From the NCBI GenBank assembly GCA_040756415.1, contig JBFLYZ010000011.1:1-64000 (forward strand): a stretch of DNA of 64,000 nucleotides, written 5' to 3'. Of this stretch, positions 1 to 9,205 are shown piece after piece. The position numbers and the translations under genes were made by a program. The notes under the pieces were generated by a model. The model was given only the letters and a program-made list of their open reading frames with translations. It had not been told where the DNA came from and searched no databases. Each line of letters begins with the position of its first letter. The stretch's first letter is position 1. The stretch is from JBFLYZ01 sp040756415 (GTDB taxonomy: Bacteria; Bacteroidota; Bacteroidia; JADZBD01).

Positions 1-27
1 AAAGGAGTCAGATCCCGCACTTCCCGA

Positions 28-2613
28 TCAGGCCGCCTGTTTCCTTTTGAATTCCATATAACCTATTCCGATCAGGGATAAAACAAGCAATGCCGAACAG
101 GCTAACGATATCTTCTCTCCTGCATAATATGTCTTAGGCTCGAACTTGAACTCGATGGTGTGATCGCCAGCGGGCACGCGCATGGCGCGCAGCACGTAAT
201 TCACCCCAAAATATTCTGATGGCTTGCCGTCCACATACACGTTCCAGCCGCTGGGATAATAGATCTCGGAAAAGACCGCCAGTTGCTCCGATCCGGCCCT
301 GGATTGATAGATAAGATGGTTGGGCTTATAGGAGGTCAGTTTGATGCTGGCGGAAGGATCGGCCGTGAACTTGAAGCCCTGGAGCTTTGTCTCATGCTTT
401 TTATCGACCACAGCGGTAATGGTCGGATTGATCTTTCCCAGGGTCACGATCTCCGAGTCGGCATTGGCCACCAGCTTATAGTCCCGTACGAACCAGGCGT
501 TGCCCATGGCGTAGGGGTTCTTGTAGGGCGGGGCGTTCAGGTCGTAGATCACGTAGCGCGCGTTCAGCATGGCCGGTATGCTTTGCTTGGCCATGAGCAT
601 GTCAGCGATCGAATCGGGAGAGCCCTTCTGGAAATACTGCTTCAGCATGTAGTAGCTCCGGCCCAGGTGAAAATCGATCAGCTCCTGGTACCTCTTCAGC
701 TTGGCGCCATGGTAGCCTCCAAGTGATTTGTGAAAGTAAGATGTGCCGGCATCCTGGTCAAGGGCTTTGGTCAGGTTGAATACCCGGAAATTGGGATCCT
801 TGTCTTCCAGTATGGCGTTGTCGGCAACTCCCGGTCTTCCGAATTTGGCGAACGGTGAAGCGTTCTTTGCTCTTTTCTTCTCATAGTTGTTTTCCCGTCC
901 GCCTTTTTCGTCCTTGTAGTTGAGGTAGCGCCAGTTCACCGCCAGCATATCGAATCCCACCAGGATGAGCAATGAAGTGGTCAGTACGGCCTTTCCTATC
1001 ATTTTCCTGGAGAAGGCCCACAGCAGGCCGAGAGCAAGGGCAATGAACAGGAAGGTCCTTCCTGCATCGGCCTTAACGATGGCCATGCGTACGGCCTCCA
1101 TGCTGTCCATAAAGGCTTTGATCTGCTCGGCATCCTTGGGCGATTCGTTCATCTGCTGCGTAAACCCTGTGTATTCCTCATCGCTGAAGTAATCGTTGAA
1201 GGAAGAAGGGGAGAGATAGACCAGCGCGGCAATGCCTCCCGTGAGGGCAAAGGCAATGAACATGACTTTAGCGTTCGTCAGGCTGGTATTCATGAATTTT
1301 TCTTTGAAGATTCCCGGGTTTTTGATCAGGGCATCAAGCACCAAAACGGCCAGCAGGGGAATAGTGAGCTCGGCCAGCACCAGGATCATGGATACCGCCC
1401 TGAACTTGTTGTAGCCAGGAACATGGTCAAGGAAGAAATCCGTGAAGCCCTGGTAGTTGTGTCCCCACGAGAGCAGGATAGAAAGCAAGGTGCCTGCCAG
1501 CAATACCCATTTCAAATGGCCTTTGACCAGGAAAAGGCCCAGTACAAAAAGAAAAACGGTTATCGCGCCAACGTAAACCGGGCCCGAAGTAAAAGGTTGC
1601 TCGCCAAAATAACCCGATGCATTCTCACCGATATAGTTCCGCATATCCGGGTTGCTGACCACCTTCAGCGCATCCTCGTGGTTCATGCCAATAGGCTCGG
1701 AAGCTCCTCCCTTGAAATCGGGTATCATCAGCGTCATGGTCTCTCCCTTGCCGTAGCTCCAGGCCGTTGCGTAATCGCGGTCGAGGCCGGATGTCTTATT
1801 GGCCTGGTTCGACTTGCCTTCCTCGTTAATGGTCAGGTCGGAAGTGCCGCGGGTAGTGTATTTGCCGTATTCGTACGTGCTCCACAGGTTCCCGGCATTG
1901 GCCCCTACCGCCAGCAGCGCGCCAACAGCCAGGTACAGCGTAGCTTTCGTAAACTGTTTCAGTTGCTTGTTCATGACCGAAACGATAAGCTCGGCAACGA
2001 AATAAATGAACAGCAGCATGAACAGGTAATAGGTGATCTGCAGGTGGTTGCAGTAGATCTCCAGCCCAAGGAACAAGGCGGTGAGCGCTGCCCCGAGCAG
2101 AAATTTGCCGCGGTAGGCCATGATAACGGATCCCATTACAGCGGGCATGAACGCGATGGCTTGCCCCTTTGAGTTGTGGCCGGCTTCTATAATGATGAAA
2201 AAATAGGATGAAAGCCCGAATGCCAGGGACCCGATGATACCGACCCAGGGGTTGATCTTCAGGGCCAGCATAAGAATATAAAAGCAAAGCATGTACAGGA
2301 AAACGATGTTCACCGGGTGCGGCAGCCCCAGGGTAAGCGCTTTATAGACGTGCTGAAGAAGATTGCCTTTATAGAGCACGGAGATCTGGAAGGCCGGCAT
2401 TCCGCCAAACATGCTGTTGGTCCACAACACTTCTTCTCCCGTCTTCTCGCGGTAGTCCACGATCTCTTTCGACATGCCGATGTGGTTGGTGATATCGCCC
2501 TGCCTGATCTGCTTGTTCTCGAAAAAAACGGGCTTGAAATAAGCGATAACGATCACCAGGAAAATGGCGAGAGCGGTTACGTGTGGGATGAGCTGTTTGA
2601 GATCGATCTTCAT
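28..2613 (-). CDS. YfhO-family polytopic membrane protein
   Basis: An 861-residue integral membrane protein with many hydrophobic segments from residue 12 onward, a large hydrophilic C-terminal half (about residues 560-830) and a last membrane helix near the C-terminus. The N-terminal loop holds an acidic pair region (QGDITNHIG) and the segment WTNSMFGGMPAFQ, both typical of the YfhO family. YfhO proteins are GT-C-like membrane proteins; some Gram-positive members take part in glycosylating cell-wall polymers. The substrate here is unknown. The gene lies directly downstream of the small DUF4834 gene (9 bp gap), so the two are probably cotranscribed. The left edge of the window is 27 bp past the stop. 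Family confidence is good, function is not. Confidence 0.85.
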   Translation of the reverse strand: MKIDLKQLIPHVTALAIFLVIVIAYFKPVFFENKQIRQGDITNHIGMSKEIVDYREKTGEEVLWTNSMFGGMPAFQISVLYKGNLLQHVYKALTLGLPHPVNIVFLYMLCFYILMLALKINPWVGIIGSLAFGLSSYFFIIIEAGHNSKGQAIAFMPAVMGSVIMAYRGKFLLGAALTALFLGLEIYCNHLQITYYLFMLLFIYFVAELIVSVMNKQLKQFTKATLYLAVGALLAVGANAGNLWSTYEYGKYTTRGTSDLTINEEGKSNQANKTSGLDRDYATAWSYGKGETMTLMIPDFKGGASEPIGMNHEDALKVVSNPDMRNYIGENASGYFGEQPFTSGPVYVGAITVFLFVLGLFLVKGHLKWVLLAGTLLSILLSWGHNYQGFTDFFLDHVPGYNKFRAVSMILVLAELTIPLLAVLVLDALIKNPGIFKEKFMNTSLTNAKVMFIAFALTGGIAALVYLSPSSFNDYFSDEEYTGFTQQMNESPKDAEQIKAFMDSMEAVRMAIVKADAGRTFLFIALALGLLWAFSRKMIGKAVLTTSLLILVGFDMLAVNWRYLNYKDEKGGRENNYEKKRAKNASPFAKFGRPGVADNAILEDKDPNFRVFNLTKALDQDAGTSYFHKSLGGYHGAKLKRYQELIDFHLGRSYYMLKQYFQKGSPDSIADMLMAKQSIPAMLNARYVIYDLNAPPYKNPYAMGNAWFVRDYKLVANADSEIVTLGKINPTITAVVDKKHETKLQGFKFTADPSASIKLTSYKPNHLIYQSRAGSEQLAVFSEIYYPSGWNVYVDGKPSEYFGVNYVLRAMRVPAGDHTIEFKFEPKTYYAGEKISLACSALLVLSLIGIGYMEFKRKQAA

Positions 2614-2622
2614 AAAGGGGTG

Positions 2623-2841
2623 TTATTTGACTTCTTCGTAATCGATGTATTCTCCAGCTTCAGCAGAAGGGCTTTTCTGCCTGTTGGGGCCGGAAGAGGT
2701 GATGGTGGTCTCGCCTTCTTTTTTCTGCTCGCTGGAGCTGTGCCTGGGCGACTGGTTGAAGATCACCGTGCGTACGCTTGCGCTGCCGAAAATCCTGAAC
2801 AGCAGCCAGATGACCAGTATGGTAAAAAAAATCTCCTGCAT
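2623..2841 (-). CDS. DUF4834-type small membrane protein
   Basis: A 72-residue protein with one N-terminal membrane helix (MQEIFFTILVIWLLFRIFG) and a polar tail rich in Ser, Lys and Glu ending in YIDYEEVK. This pattern fits the DUF4834 family found in Bacteroidota. The frame stays open to 2919, but the extra 26 residues are not helix-like, and the ATG at 2839-2841 gives the usual family start. It lies just upstream of the YfhO-like gene and is probably its operon partner. Function unknown; a role as a membrane-anchored accessory subunit would be a guess. Confidence 0.7.
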   Translation of the reverse strand: MQEIFFTILVIWLLFRIFGSASVRTVIFNQSPRHSSSEQKKEGETTITSSGPNRQKSPSAEAGEYIDYEEVK

Positions 2842-2940
2842 AAAATAGGCTAGAGGCGAATAAGGTACGAATATACGAATGATACCGTAATAGGAAGGCG
2901 CTTTAACAAACGTTAACAAGGCTTGTCCCGGGGGAACAGG

Positions 2941-5757
2941 CTATTTGCTCAGGTAGAGGTTTCTTTCCCCGTAAACCTTCTGAAAGAACTCATCCTCCAG
3001 ATTCTCGATAAAGTAAATGGCCTCACCGGTCGATTTCATCTCGGGGCCCAGCTCTTTGTTTACGTCCTGGAACTTCTCGAACGAGAATACCGGTATCTTG
3101 ATCGCATAGCCCTGCTTTCTGGGGTTGAACTTAAAGTCCTTTACTTTTTTGGCGCCCAGCATCAGCTTGGTGGCGTAGTTCACATAGGGTTCATCATAGG
3201 CCTTGGCAATGAAGGGGACGGTGCGTGAGGCGCGGGGATTGGCTTCGATCACGTAAACGACCTCGTTCTTTATCGCGAACTGGATGTTGATCAGCCCGAT
3301 CACCTTCATGGCCTTCGCTATCTTCCTGGTGATCTCTTCGATCTGCCTGATGACGTTTTCGCTCAGGTCGAAGGGCGGGAGCACCGCGTTGCTGTCGCCA
3401 CTGTGTATGCCGGCCGGCTCGATATGCTCCATGATGCCGATGATGTAGCAGTCCTCGCCATCGCAGATGGCATCCGCTTCGGCCTCTATGGCCCGGTCAA
3501 GGAAGTGATCAAGCAGTACCTTGTTGCCGGGTATGTCTTTCAGCAGGTTCACCACGTGCTGCTCCAACTCCTGCTCGTTGATCACGATCTTCATGCTTTG
3601 CCCGCCCAGCACGTACGAGGGACGGACCAGCAGGGGAAAGCCCAGCTCGCGCGACAGCTTGACCGCCTGCTCCGCATCCTCGATGACCCCGAACTTGGGG
3701 TAAGGTATGTTCAGGTCGCGCAGCAGGGTGGAGAAGCTGCCCCTGTCTTCGGCCAGGTCGAGTGATTTGAAGCTGGTGCCGATGATCTTTATACCGTACT
3801 TATCCAGCTTTTCAGCCAGTTTCAGCGCGGTTTGCCCGCCCAACTGCACGATCACGCCTTCGGGCTTCTCGTGCAGGATGATGTCGTAGATATGCTCCCA
3901 GAACACAGGCTCGAAATAGAGCTTATCGGCAATATCGAAATCGGTCGAAACCGTTTCGGGGTTGCAGTTGATCATGATGGTCTCGTACCCGCATTCCTTG
4001 GCCGCCAGCACCCCGTGTACGCAACTGTAGTCGAACTCAATGCCCTGGCCGATGCGGTTGGGTCCTGAGCCCAGCACGATGATCTTCTTCCTGTCGGACG
4101 CAATGCTTTCGTTCTCCTCCTCGAAAGTAGAATAGTAATAAGGGGTCTTGGCCTCGAACTCGGCAGCGCAGGTATCCACCAGTTTGTACACCCGTTTGAT
4201 GCCCATCTCGTTCCGCTTGTTGAAGACCTGGCTCTCGAGGCAGCGCAGCAGGTGGGCGATCTGCCGGTCGGCAAAGCCTTTGCGCTTGGCTTCGTACATC
4301 AGCTCTTTGGGAATGGTATCGAGCGTGTATTTTTCTACCTCGTTCTCCAGGATAACGAGCTCCTCGAGCTGGTGGAGGAACCAGGAATCGATCCTGGTTA
4401 GCTTCTTGATCGTAGAGAAGGAGATCCCGATCTTGAACGCATCGTAAATATGGAACAATCTGTTCCAACTGGGGTTCTTCAGGCTGTCGAGTATCTGGTT
4501 CTGGTCGGTCAGGCCTTTGCCGTCAGCGCCCAGGCCATTTCTTTTTATCTCCAGGCTCTGGCAGGCTTTCTGCAGGGCCTCCTGGAAGCTGCGTCCTATT
4601 CCCATGGCCTCTCCGACTGATTTCATCTGCAGTCCCAGGTGACGGTCGGTGCCCTTGAACTTGTCGAAGTTCCAGCGAGGCACCTTAACGATCACGTAGT
4701 CGATGCTGGGCTCAAAATAGGCCGAAGTGCTTTTGGTGATCTGGTTCTTGATCTCATCCAGGCGGTAGCCTATGGCCAGCTTGGCAGCGATCTTCGCAAT
4801 GGGATAGCCGGTGGCCTTGCTCGCCAGGGCCGAGGAGCGCGAAACGCGGGGGTTGATCTCGATCACGATGATCTCGTTCTCGTTATCGGGATTGACCGCG
4901 AACTGTATGTTGCAGCCCCCGGCAAACTGGCCTATCCCGTTCATGCAGGTGATGGCCAGGTCGCGCATTTTCTGGTAACAGGTATCCGAAAGGGTCATGG
5001 CAGGAGCTACGGTAATGCTGTCGCCCGTATGGATGCCCATGGGATCGAAGTTCTCGATGGAGCAGATGATGATCACGTTGCCATCGCCATCGCGGAGCAG
5101 CTCCAGCTCGTACTCTTTCCAACCCATGATGCTCTGCTCGATCAGCACCTCATGCACGGGCGAGGCGTGCAGCCCGCGTGTAAGCGCTGCGTCAAACTCC
5201 TTCTTGGTGTCCACAAAACCCCCACCAGTGCCTCCCAGGGTGAAGGAAGGGCGTATGACCAGCGGGAATCCTATCTCCTGGGCGATCTCCTTGCCTTCCA
5301 GAAAGCTGGTGGCGGTGCGTCCTTTGCAGACCTGCGCCCCCAGCGAAAGCATGCGCAGGCGGAATTTTTCCCGGTCTTCGGTCGTATGGATGGCATCGGT
5401 ATTCACTCCGATCATTTTCACCTTGTATTTTTTCCAGACCCCGGCCTTTTCGCATTCAATGGCCAGGTTGAGCGCGGTTTGTCCGCCCATGGTGGGCAGC
5501 ACCGCATCGATCTTATGCTTTTCAAGGATCTCGATGATGGATTTCTTGGTCAGGGGCTTCAGGTAGATATTATCAGCGGTCACTTTGTCGGTCATGATGG
5601 TGGCCGGGTTGCTGTTGATGAGGGTCACCTCTATCCCTTCCTCTTTGAGCGAGCGCGAGGCCTGGGAGCCGCTGTAATCGAATTCACAGGCCTGGCCGAT
5701 AATAATGGGGCCGCTTCCGATGATCAGTACCGATTTGATGTTTTTGTCCTTTGGCAT
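2941..5757 (-). CDS. carB: carbamoyl-phosphate synthase large subunit
   Basis: This subunit makes carbamoyl phosphate from bicarbonate, ATP and glutamine-derived ammonia, for pyrimidine and arginine synthesis. The 938-residue protein has the two homologous ATP-grasp halves, each opening with a nucleotide-binding signature (IGSGPIIIGQACEFDYSG near residue 12 and LGSGPNRIGQGIEFDYS near residue 568) and each with a conserved NPR motif (EINPRVSRSSAL and EANPRASRTVPF). It is about 130 residues shorter than the E. coli protein and stops right after the second carboxyphosphate/ATP-grasp unit, so the C-terminal MGS-like allosteric domain is absent. Its partner carA lies about 48 kb away at 53041-54189. 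The gene seems to be transcribed alone. Confidence 0.97.
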   Translation of the reverse strand: MPKDKNIKSVLIIGSGPIIIGQACEFDYSGSQASRSLKEEGIEVTLINSNPATIMTDKVTADNIYLKPLTKKSIIEILEKHKIDAVLPTMGGQTALNLAIECEKAGVWKKYKVKMIGVNTDAIHTTEDREKFRLRMLSLGAQVCKGRTATSFLEGKEIAQEIGFPLVIRPSFTLGGTGGGFVDTKKEFDAALTRGLHASPVHEVLIEQSIMGWKEYELELLRDGDGNVIIICSIENFDPMGIHTGDSITVAPAMTLSDTCYQKMRDLAITCMNGIGQFAGGCNIQFAVNPDNENEIIVIEINPRVSRSSALASKATGYPIAKIAAKLAIGYRLDEIKNQITKSTSAYFEPSIDYVIVKVPRWNFDKFKGTDRHLGLQMKSVGEAMGIGRSFQEALQKACQSLEIKRNGLGADGKGLTDQNQILDSLKNPSWNRLFHIYDAFKIGISFSTIKKLTRIDSWFLHQLEELVILENEVEKYTLDTIPKELMYEAKRKGFADRQIAHLLRCLESQVFNKRNEMGIKRVYKLVDTCAAEFEAKTPYYYSTFEEENESIASDRKKIIVLGSGPNRIGQGIEFDYSCVHGVLAAKECGYETIMINCNPETVSTDFDIADKLYFEPVFWEHIYDIILHEKPEGVIVQLGGQTALKLAEKLDKYGIKIIGTSFKSLDLAEDRGSFSTLLRDLNIPYPKFGVIEDAEQAVKLSRELGFPLLVRPSYVLGGQSMKIVINEQELEQHVVNLLKDIPGNKVLLDHFLDRAIEAEADAICDGEDCYIIGIMEHIEPAGIHSGDSNAVLPPFDLSENVIRQIEEITRKIAKAMKVIGLINIQFAIKNEVVYVIEANPRASRTVPFIAKAYDEPYVNYATKLMLGAKKVKDFKFNPRKQGYAIKIPVFSFEKFQDVNKELGPEMKSTGEAIYFIENLEDEFFQKVYGERNLYLSK

Positions 5758-5772
5758 AGTGATGAATAACGG

Positions 5773-5787
5773 ATTATTACGAATAAT
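5773..5787. promoter_or_regulatory. short dyad upstream of carB
   Basis: A perfect inverted repeat, ATTATT-ACG-AATAAT, lies 16 bp upstream of the carB start and is flanked by related AATAAC and TTTACGAAT repeats. It may be an operator or simply AT-rich leader sequence. No known pyrimidine or arginine repressor box is recognised. Confidence 0.25.
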
Positions 5788-5819
5788 GGGTCTTTACGAA
5801 TCGGCTCATGCTTTACGGG

Positions 5820-5848
5820 CAAAAAAAAGTCCTCCACCGGAGGACCTT
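5820..5848 (-). terminator. rho-independent terminator after the exonuclease/GIY-YIG gene
   Basis: Read on the minus strand, the stem GTCCTCC/GGAGGAC with a short loop is followed by a run of eight or more T. It lies downstream of the gene ending at 6001 and upstream of carB, so it separates the two units. Confidence 0.8.
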
Positions 5849-6000
5849 TAGCTGTTTTCGCCTGTACTTTTCATTTGCGAATGCGAATTTACACAATCCG
5901 CACGAAAAACCAGCATAAACTATTAACAAGTTTTCAAATAGCTCCTGGCGGATAAGCGGGATGCTTATTTCATGCCCCGGGAATAAGGGCAGGCCGCAGG

Positions 6001-7323
6001 TTACCCGGCATAGGCCGACAGGATGCGCTTCACATCGGCATTATGCTGGTAGGGCTTAATGATCTCCCTGGCCTCTTCGACCGATGAGAACGACATGGAG
6101 GAATCGAAGTACCCGAAGCCCAGGTAAACGCCCTTTTCGATGAGGATGACCGATTTCTCGTCACGGTTCCTGCCTTTATCCACAATGATCCTGGTTTCCT
6201 GAGTGCCCTCGAATTGCTCTAAACCTTCCCGCACACGCTCGTTGTAGGCATCTATCTCCTCTTTCCCGGCACATACGCCCCTGCATTTCTTGATCTGGTA
6301 ATCGAAGCAGGCATGGGGGGTGTTCTGTACACCGCAGCACTTGGCGCAAAGCCCGAACTCCTCGATAAAGCCGAACATGAAATCGCGGGCCGCCTCAAAG
6401 CTTTTAAAGGTACAAAGCGGCTGAAGACCTTTTTTCTTCTTTACCACCTGGAGGCGATGTATGCCGCGCTTGTCGGTATAATCCACCAGCACCCAATTGC
6501 CGCGCTCGGTCTTCTGGGCGCGGTTGTAAACAGGGTAAAGCCGCTTGATCTCATGCGATTCCAGCAGCAAAGCGATGAGCTCGGTCCCGGTCAATTCATA
6601 GGTGATATCGAATATTTTTTCCAGGAACAGCCGTGTTTTGATCCCCTTTCCCTGGAAATGCTGCAGCAGGCGCTTTTTAATATTAAGAGCCTTGCCCACA
6701 TAAATGACCTTCCCCTTGTCATCATGAAAGTAATAGACACCGGTGCTTTCGGGTATTTTTTCAAATACTTCTTTGGGAAGATTGGGCGGCAGCACCGCTT
6801 CCTTCGATTCGCGTTTCAGGAAGAACCGGATAGTATCCTGCTTGTCATGCTGCAGAATCTTTTCAAAAAGCTGAACGGTTGCCTCGGCATCACCCATGGC
6901 CCGGTGACGGTTACGGATGGGAATATCCAAAGCCGAACAGATATTGCCCAGGCTGTACGAGCGGTGCCCGGGGAAGACCTTTTTGCTCAGGCGCACGGTG
7001 CACAGCTTCCTGCGCCTGAAGTCGGCTCCCAGGTTCCTGAACTCCTCGCGTATGAAGCCGTAATCGAAATTCACCGAATGGGCCACGAACACCGCATCGG
7101 TCGTCAGTTCCATGATCTTTTTGGCCACCGCCTCAAAGCGCGGTGCTTCTTCGAGCATATCGTTGGTTATTCCCGTCAGGCGGGTGATATAGGGCGAAAC
7201 GAATTCGCCCGGGTTGATCAGCGTCTGAAAACGCTCGGTAACAGCCTGCCCGTCATGACGGATAATGGCGATCTCGGTAATGCGGTTCGGGGAGGTCTCT
7301 ATGTCAACAATGGCGTAATGCAT
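6001..7323 (-). CDS. DnaQ-like 3'-5' exonuclease fused to a UvrC/Cho-like GIY-YIG nuclease
   Basis: A 440-residue two-nuclease protein. The N-terminal about 170 residues are a DEDDh exonuclease: the first motif has Asp7 and Glu9 (IVDIETS), the second reads HSVNFDYGFIREEF and the third HRAMGDAEAT. Near residue 190 a GIY-YIG domain begins (GVYYFHD..IYVGKA) with the downstream Arg and Glu (LLESHEIKRLYPVYN). It is followed by a cysteine cluster (CAKCCG, ACFDYQIKKCRGVC) like that of UvrC and Cho. The family is usually annotated as a DNA polymerase III epsilon-like protein; a repair role in incision and trimming is likely. The frame opens at 7377, but the ATG at 7321-7323 starts the exonuclease fold directly and avoids overlap with the upstream gene. 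Confidence 0.88.
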   Translation of the reverse strand: MHYAIVDIETSPNRITEIAIIRHDGQAVTERFQTLINPGEFVSPYITRLTGITNDMLEEAPRFEAVAKKIMELTTDAVFVAHSVNFDYGFIREEFRNLGADFRRRKLCTVRLSKKVFPGHRSYSLGNICSALDIPIRNRHRAMGDAEATVQLFEKILQHDKQDTIRFFLKRESKEAVLPPNLPKEVFEKIPESTGVYYFHDDKGKVIYVGKALNIKKRLLQHFQGKGIKTRLFLEKIFDITYELTGTELIALLLESHEIKRLYPVYNRAQKTERGNWVLVDYTDKRGIHRLQVVKKKKGLQPLCTFKSFEAARDFMFGFIEEFGLCAKCCGVQNTPHACFDYQIKKCRGVCAGKEEIDAYNERVREGLEQFEGTQETRIIVDKGRNRDEKSVILIEKGVYLGFGYFDSSMSFSSVEEAREIIKPYQHNADVKRILSAYAG

Positions 7324-7367
7324 CTGACCCCAAGTTAATGCTTTTCCTGTTTTTCTGCGGCCGCGAG

Positions 7368-9143
7368 TTATTGACAAAACTCTTTGATGGCGGCTTCCGC
7401 CTCGGTCATGCCCAGCTTCCTGGCCTCATTGAAATCAGCGCAGGCGCCCGTGGTATCGCCCGTCTCGATCCGCAGTACGCCCCGCTTGCCCCAGGCATCG
7501 GCCAGCGAAGGCAGCAGCTCAATGGCCCTGTTATAATCCGCCAGGGCCCCGCGATAATTTTTCATGCCGTGCCGGGCGGCCCCGCGCTTAACATAGGCTT
7601 CGGCAAAGCTGCTGTCGAGGGCGATATAGGCATCAAAACTTTTTTCGGCCTCGCTGTACTGGTTCAGTCCGTTGTAGGAAAGCCCCAGCGCCATCCATGC
7701 GCCCGCGTCAGAGGGATTCAGGGCTGTGCTCTTGCGAAAGCTCTCCGTGGCTCTTGCATATTCTTTTTTCTGAAAGTAAACGGCTCCCAGATTATACCAG
7801 GCATCTCTGTTATTCGGGTCCAATTCAAGCGCCCGCTGGTAATGCGCGCGCGCGCTGTCGCTTTTCCCCTCTTCAAAGTAGGCGTTGGCCAGGTTGTTAT
7901 GGGCCATCGAAACGGATCCATAGTTGCGCAATACATCGGTCCAGAGCGTTTTGGGATCTTTCCATACCCGGGTGCGCTGGTGGGTGAGGTAGGCGAGCAG
8001 GATAGTAATCGCCCCAAGGGCAAGGAAGGCGGAGTTTTTCCGCCTCCCCGAGAACCATTTACCCGGGTAGAGGGCGGAGAGCATAAAAAAGCCGAGGGAT
8101 GCCACATAGGCAAAGCGATCGGCCATTACCGCGTCACCCACGGGAAAAAGCTGCAGGGCGGGAAAGAGGTTGATCAGGAAGAAAAGCAGGCACCACACAG
8201 CCATGCGCTGGTGCCGGAGAAAATAAAAAAGCGAGAGAATGGCCGCCATGCAGGCCAGCAGCAGGGCCCACATCCACGCGGGAGGCGCCTCGCCAGGCCC
8301 GAAAGGGTAAGGGTAATAGGCTGAAAGCTGAAAGGGCAACACGAGCTTGTAGGCATAATTGGCAAGCCCATAGGCCGCAACGGCCATGCGTTCGGGCAGC
8401 GACAGATCATAGCTGCTTATATCCGCGACATTAGCCTGCACGCTGGCCATGCCGATCCAGGTAAACACCGCGGAAATGATAAGGAAGGGTATTTTCTCGA
8501 GCAGGGCCCGGGCTGAAAACAGCCTCCTGCGCTCAGCAAAATCGATCGCAACCAGGACAAAGGGGAGCATTACGGCCATGCTTTTGCTCATGACGCTCAG
8601 CAGCATGCATGCGATGGAGAGCAGGTACCATTTGATCCTGCCACCGCGCCTGTAGTTCAGGTAGCAGATGAGAGAGAGGAAAAAGAAGAAAGCGTACAGT
8701 ACATCCTTTCGTTCCGCGATCCAGGCCACCGATTCGACATGGATGGGATGCAGGCCGAAAAGGAGGGCGCTGACCAGGGCTATGAAGCGGTCGCTCATTA
8801 AACGGTACACCAGCAGGAATGCCAGGAACACGTTGAGCAGGTGAAGCAGGATGTTGGTGGTGATAAAGACCCTGGGTTTTTCACCGAAAATGGCCCGTTC
8901 AAGGGCAAAGGAAAAAAAGGTGAGCGGGATATAGTTGCCCTGGAATGGCTGGGTGAAAACAGAGCGGATATGCAGGGCGGATAATCCCTGGACAGCGGGA
9001 TTTTCCTGAATATATTTCGTATCGTCCCATTTGACCCAGCCGTTCTTCAGCGCTGGGCTGAAAGCGATGAGGGTCAGCAGAAGGATCAATGCCAGGAAAA
9101 AGCGCGGAAAGGCCGCCCTGCCTGCCTGTGCTTTCTGGTTCAT
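7368..9143 (-). CDS. TMTC/PMT-like GT-C membrane protein with C-terminal TPR repeats
   Basis: A 591-residue protein. The N-terminal about 390 residues form a multi-helix membrane region with the first-loop motif WVKWDDTKYIQENPAV, whose Asp pair is typical of GT-C and TMTC-like O-mannosyltransferases, and HPIHVESVAWIAERKDVLY, a strong signature of that group. Residues about 400-590 are four to five TPR units (for example NNRDAWYNLGAVYFQKKEYARATE). Members of this architecture are called protein O-mannosyltransferase-like, but few bacterial ones have been tested. A role in protein or envelope glycosylation is inferred. The gene follows rpmH, from which it is separated by a terminator, and runs into the exonuclease gene 44 bp downstream. 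Confidence 0.8.
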   Translation of the reverse strand: MNQKAQAGRAAFPRFFLALILLLTLIAFSPALKNGWVKWDDTKYIQENPAVQGLSALHIRSVFTQPFQGNYIPLTFFSFALERAIFGEKPRVFITTNILLHLLNVFLAFLLVYRLMSDRFIALVSALLFGLHPIHVESVAWIAERKDVLYAFFFFLSLICYLNYRRGGRIKWYLLSIACMLLSVMSKSMAVMLPFVLVAIDFAERRRLFSARALLEKIPFLIISAVFTWIGMASVQANVADISSYDLSLPERMAVAAYGLANYAYKLVLPFQLSAYYPYPFGPGEAPPAWMWALLLACMAAILSLFYFLRHQRMAVWCLLFFLINLFPALQLFPVGDAVMADRFAYVASLGFFMLSALYPGKWFSGRRKNSAFLALGAITILLAYLTHQRTRVWKDPKTLWTDVLRNYGSVSMAHNNLANAYFEEGKSDSARAHYQRALELDPNNRDAWYNLGAVYFQKKEYARATESFRKSTALNPSDAGAWMALGLSYNGLNQYSEAEKSFDAYIALDSSFAEAYVKRGAARHGMKNYRGALADYNRAIELLPSLADAWGKRGVLRIETGDTTGACADFNEARKLGMTEAEAAIKEFCQ

Positions 9144-9158
9144 GTTATGGTAAAGGTG

Positions 9159-9186
9159 AAAAAAACCCGGATGCGGTGTCCGGGTT
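9159..9186 (-). terminator. rho-independent terminator of rpmH
   Basis: On the minus strand the 8-bp stem AACCCGGA/TCCGGGTT with a 7-nt loop is followed by a T run. It lies 20 bp past the rpmH stop and just upstream of the TPR membrane gene. Confidence 0.85.
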
Positions 9187-9205
9187 GGCTGAAAAAATTC
9201 TGTGA

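Noticed and set aside
4639..5769. Long open frame on the plus strand opposite carB
   Set aside because: It mirrors the codon structure of carB, has no family motifs and no promoter; a typical antisense shadow of a highly biased gene.
6313..8324. Two long plus-strand open frames opposite the exonuclease and TPR genes
   Set aside because: Their translations show no domain, and the minus-strand proteins have clear motifs throughout.
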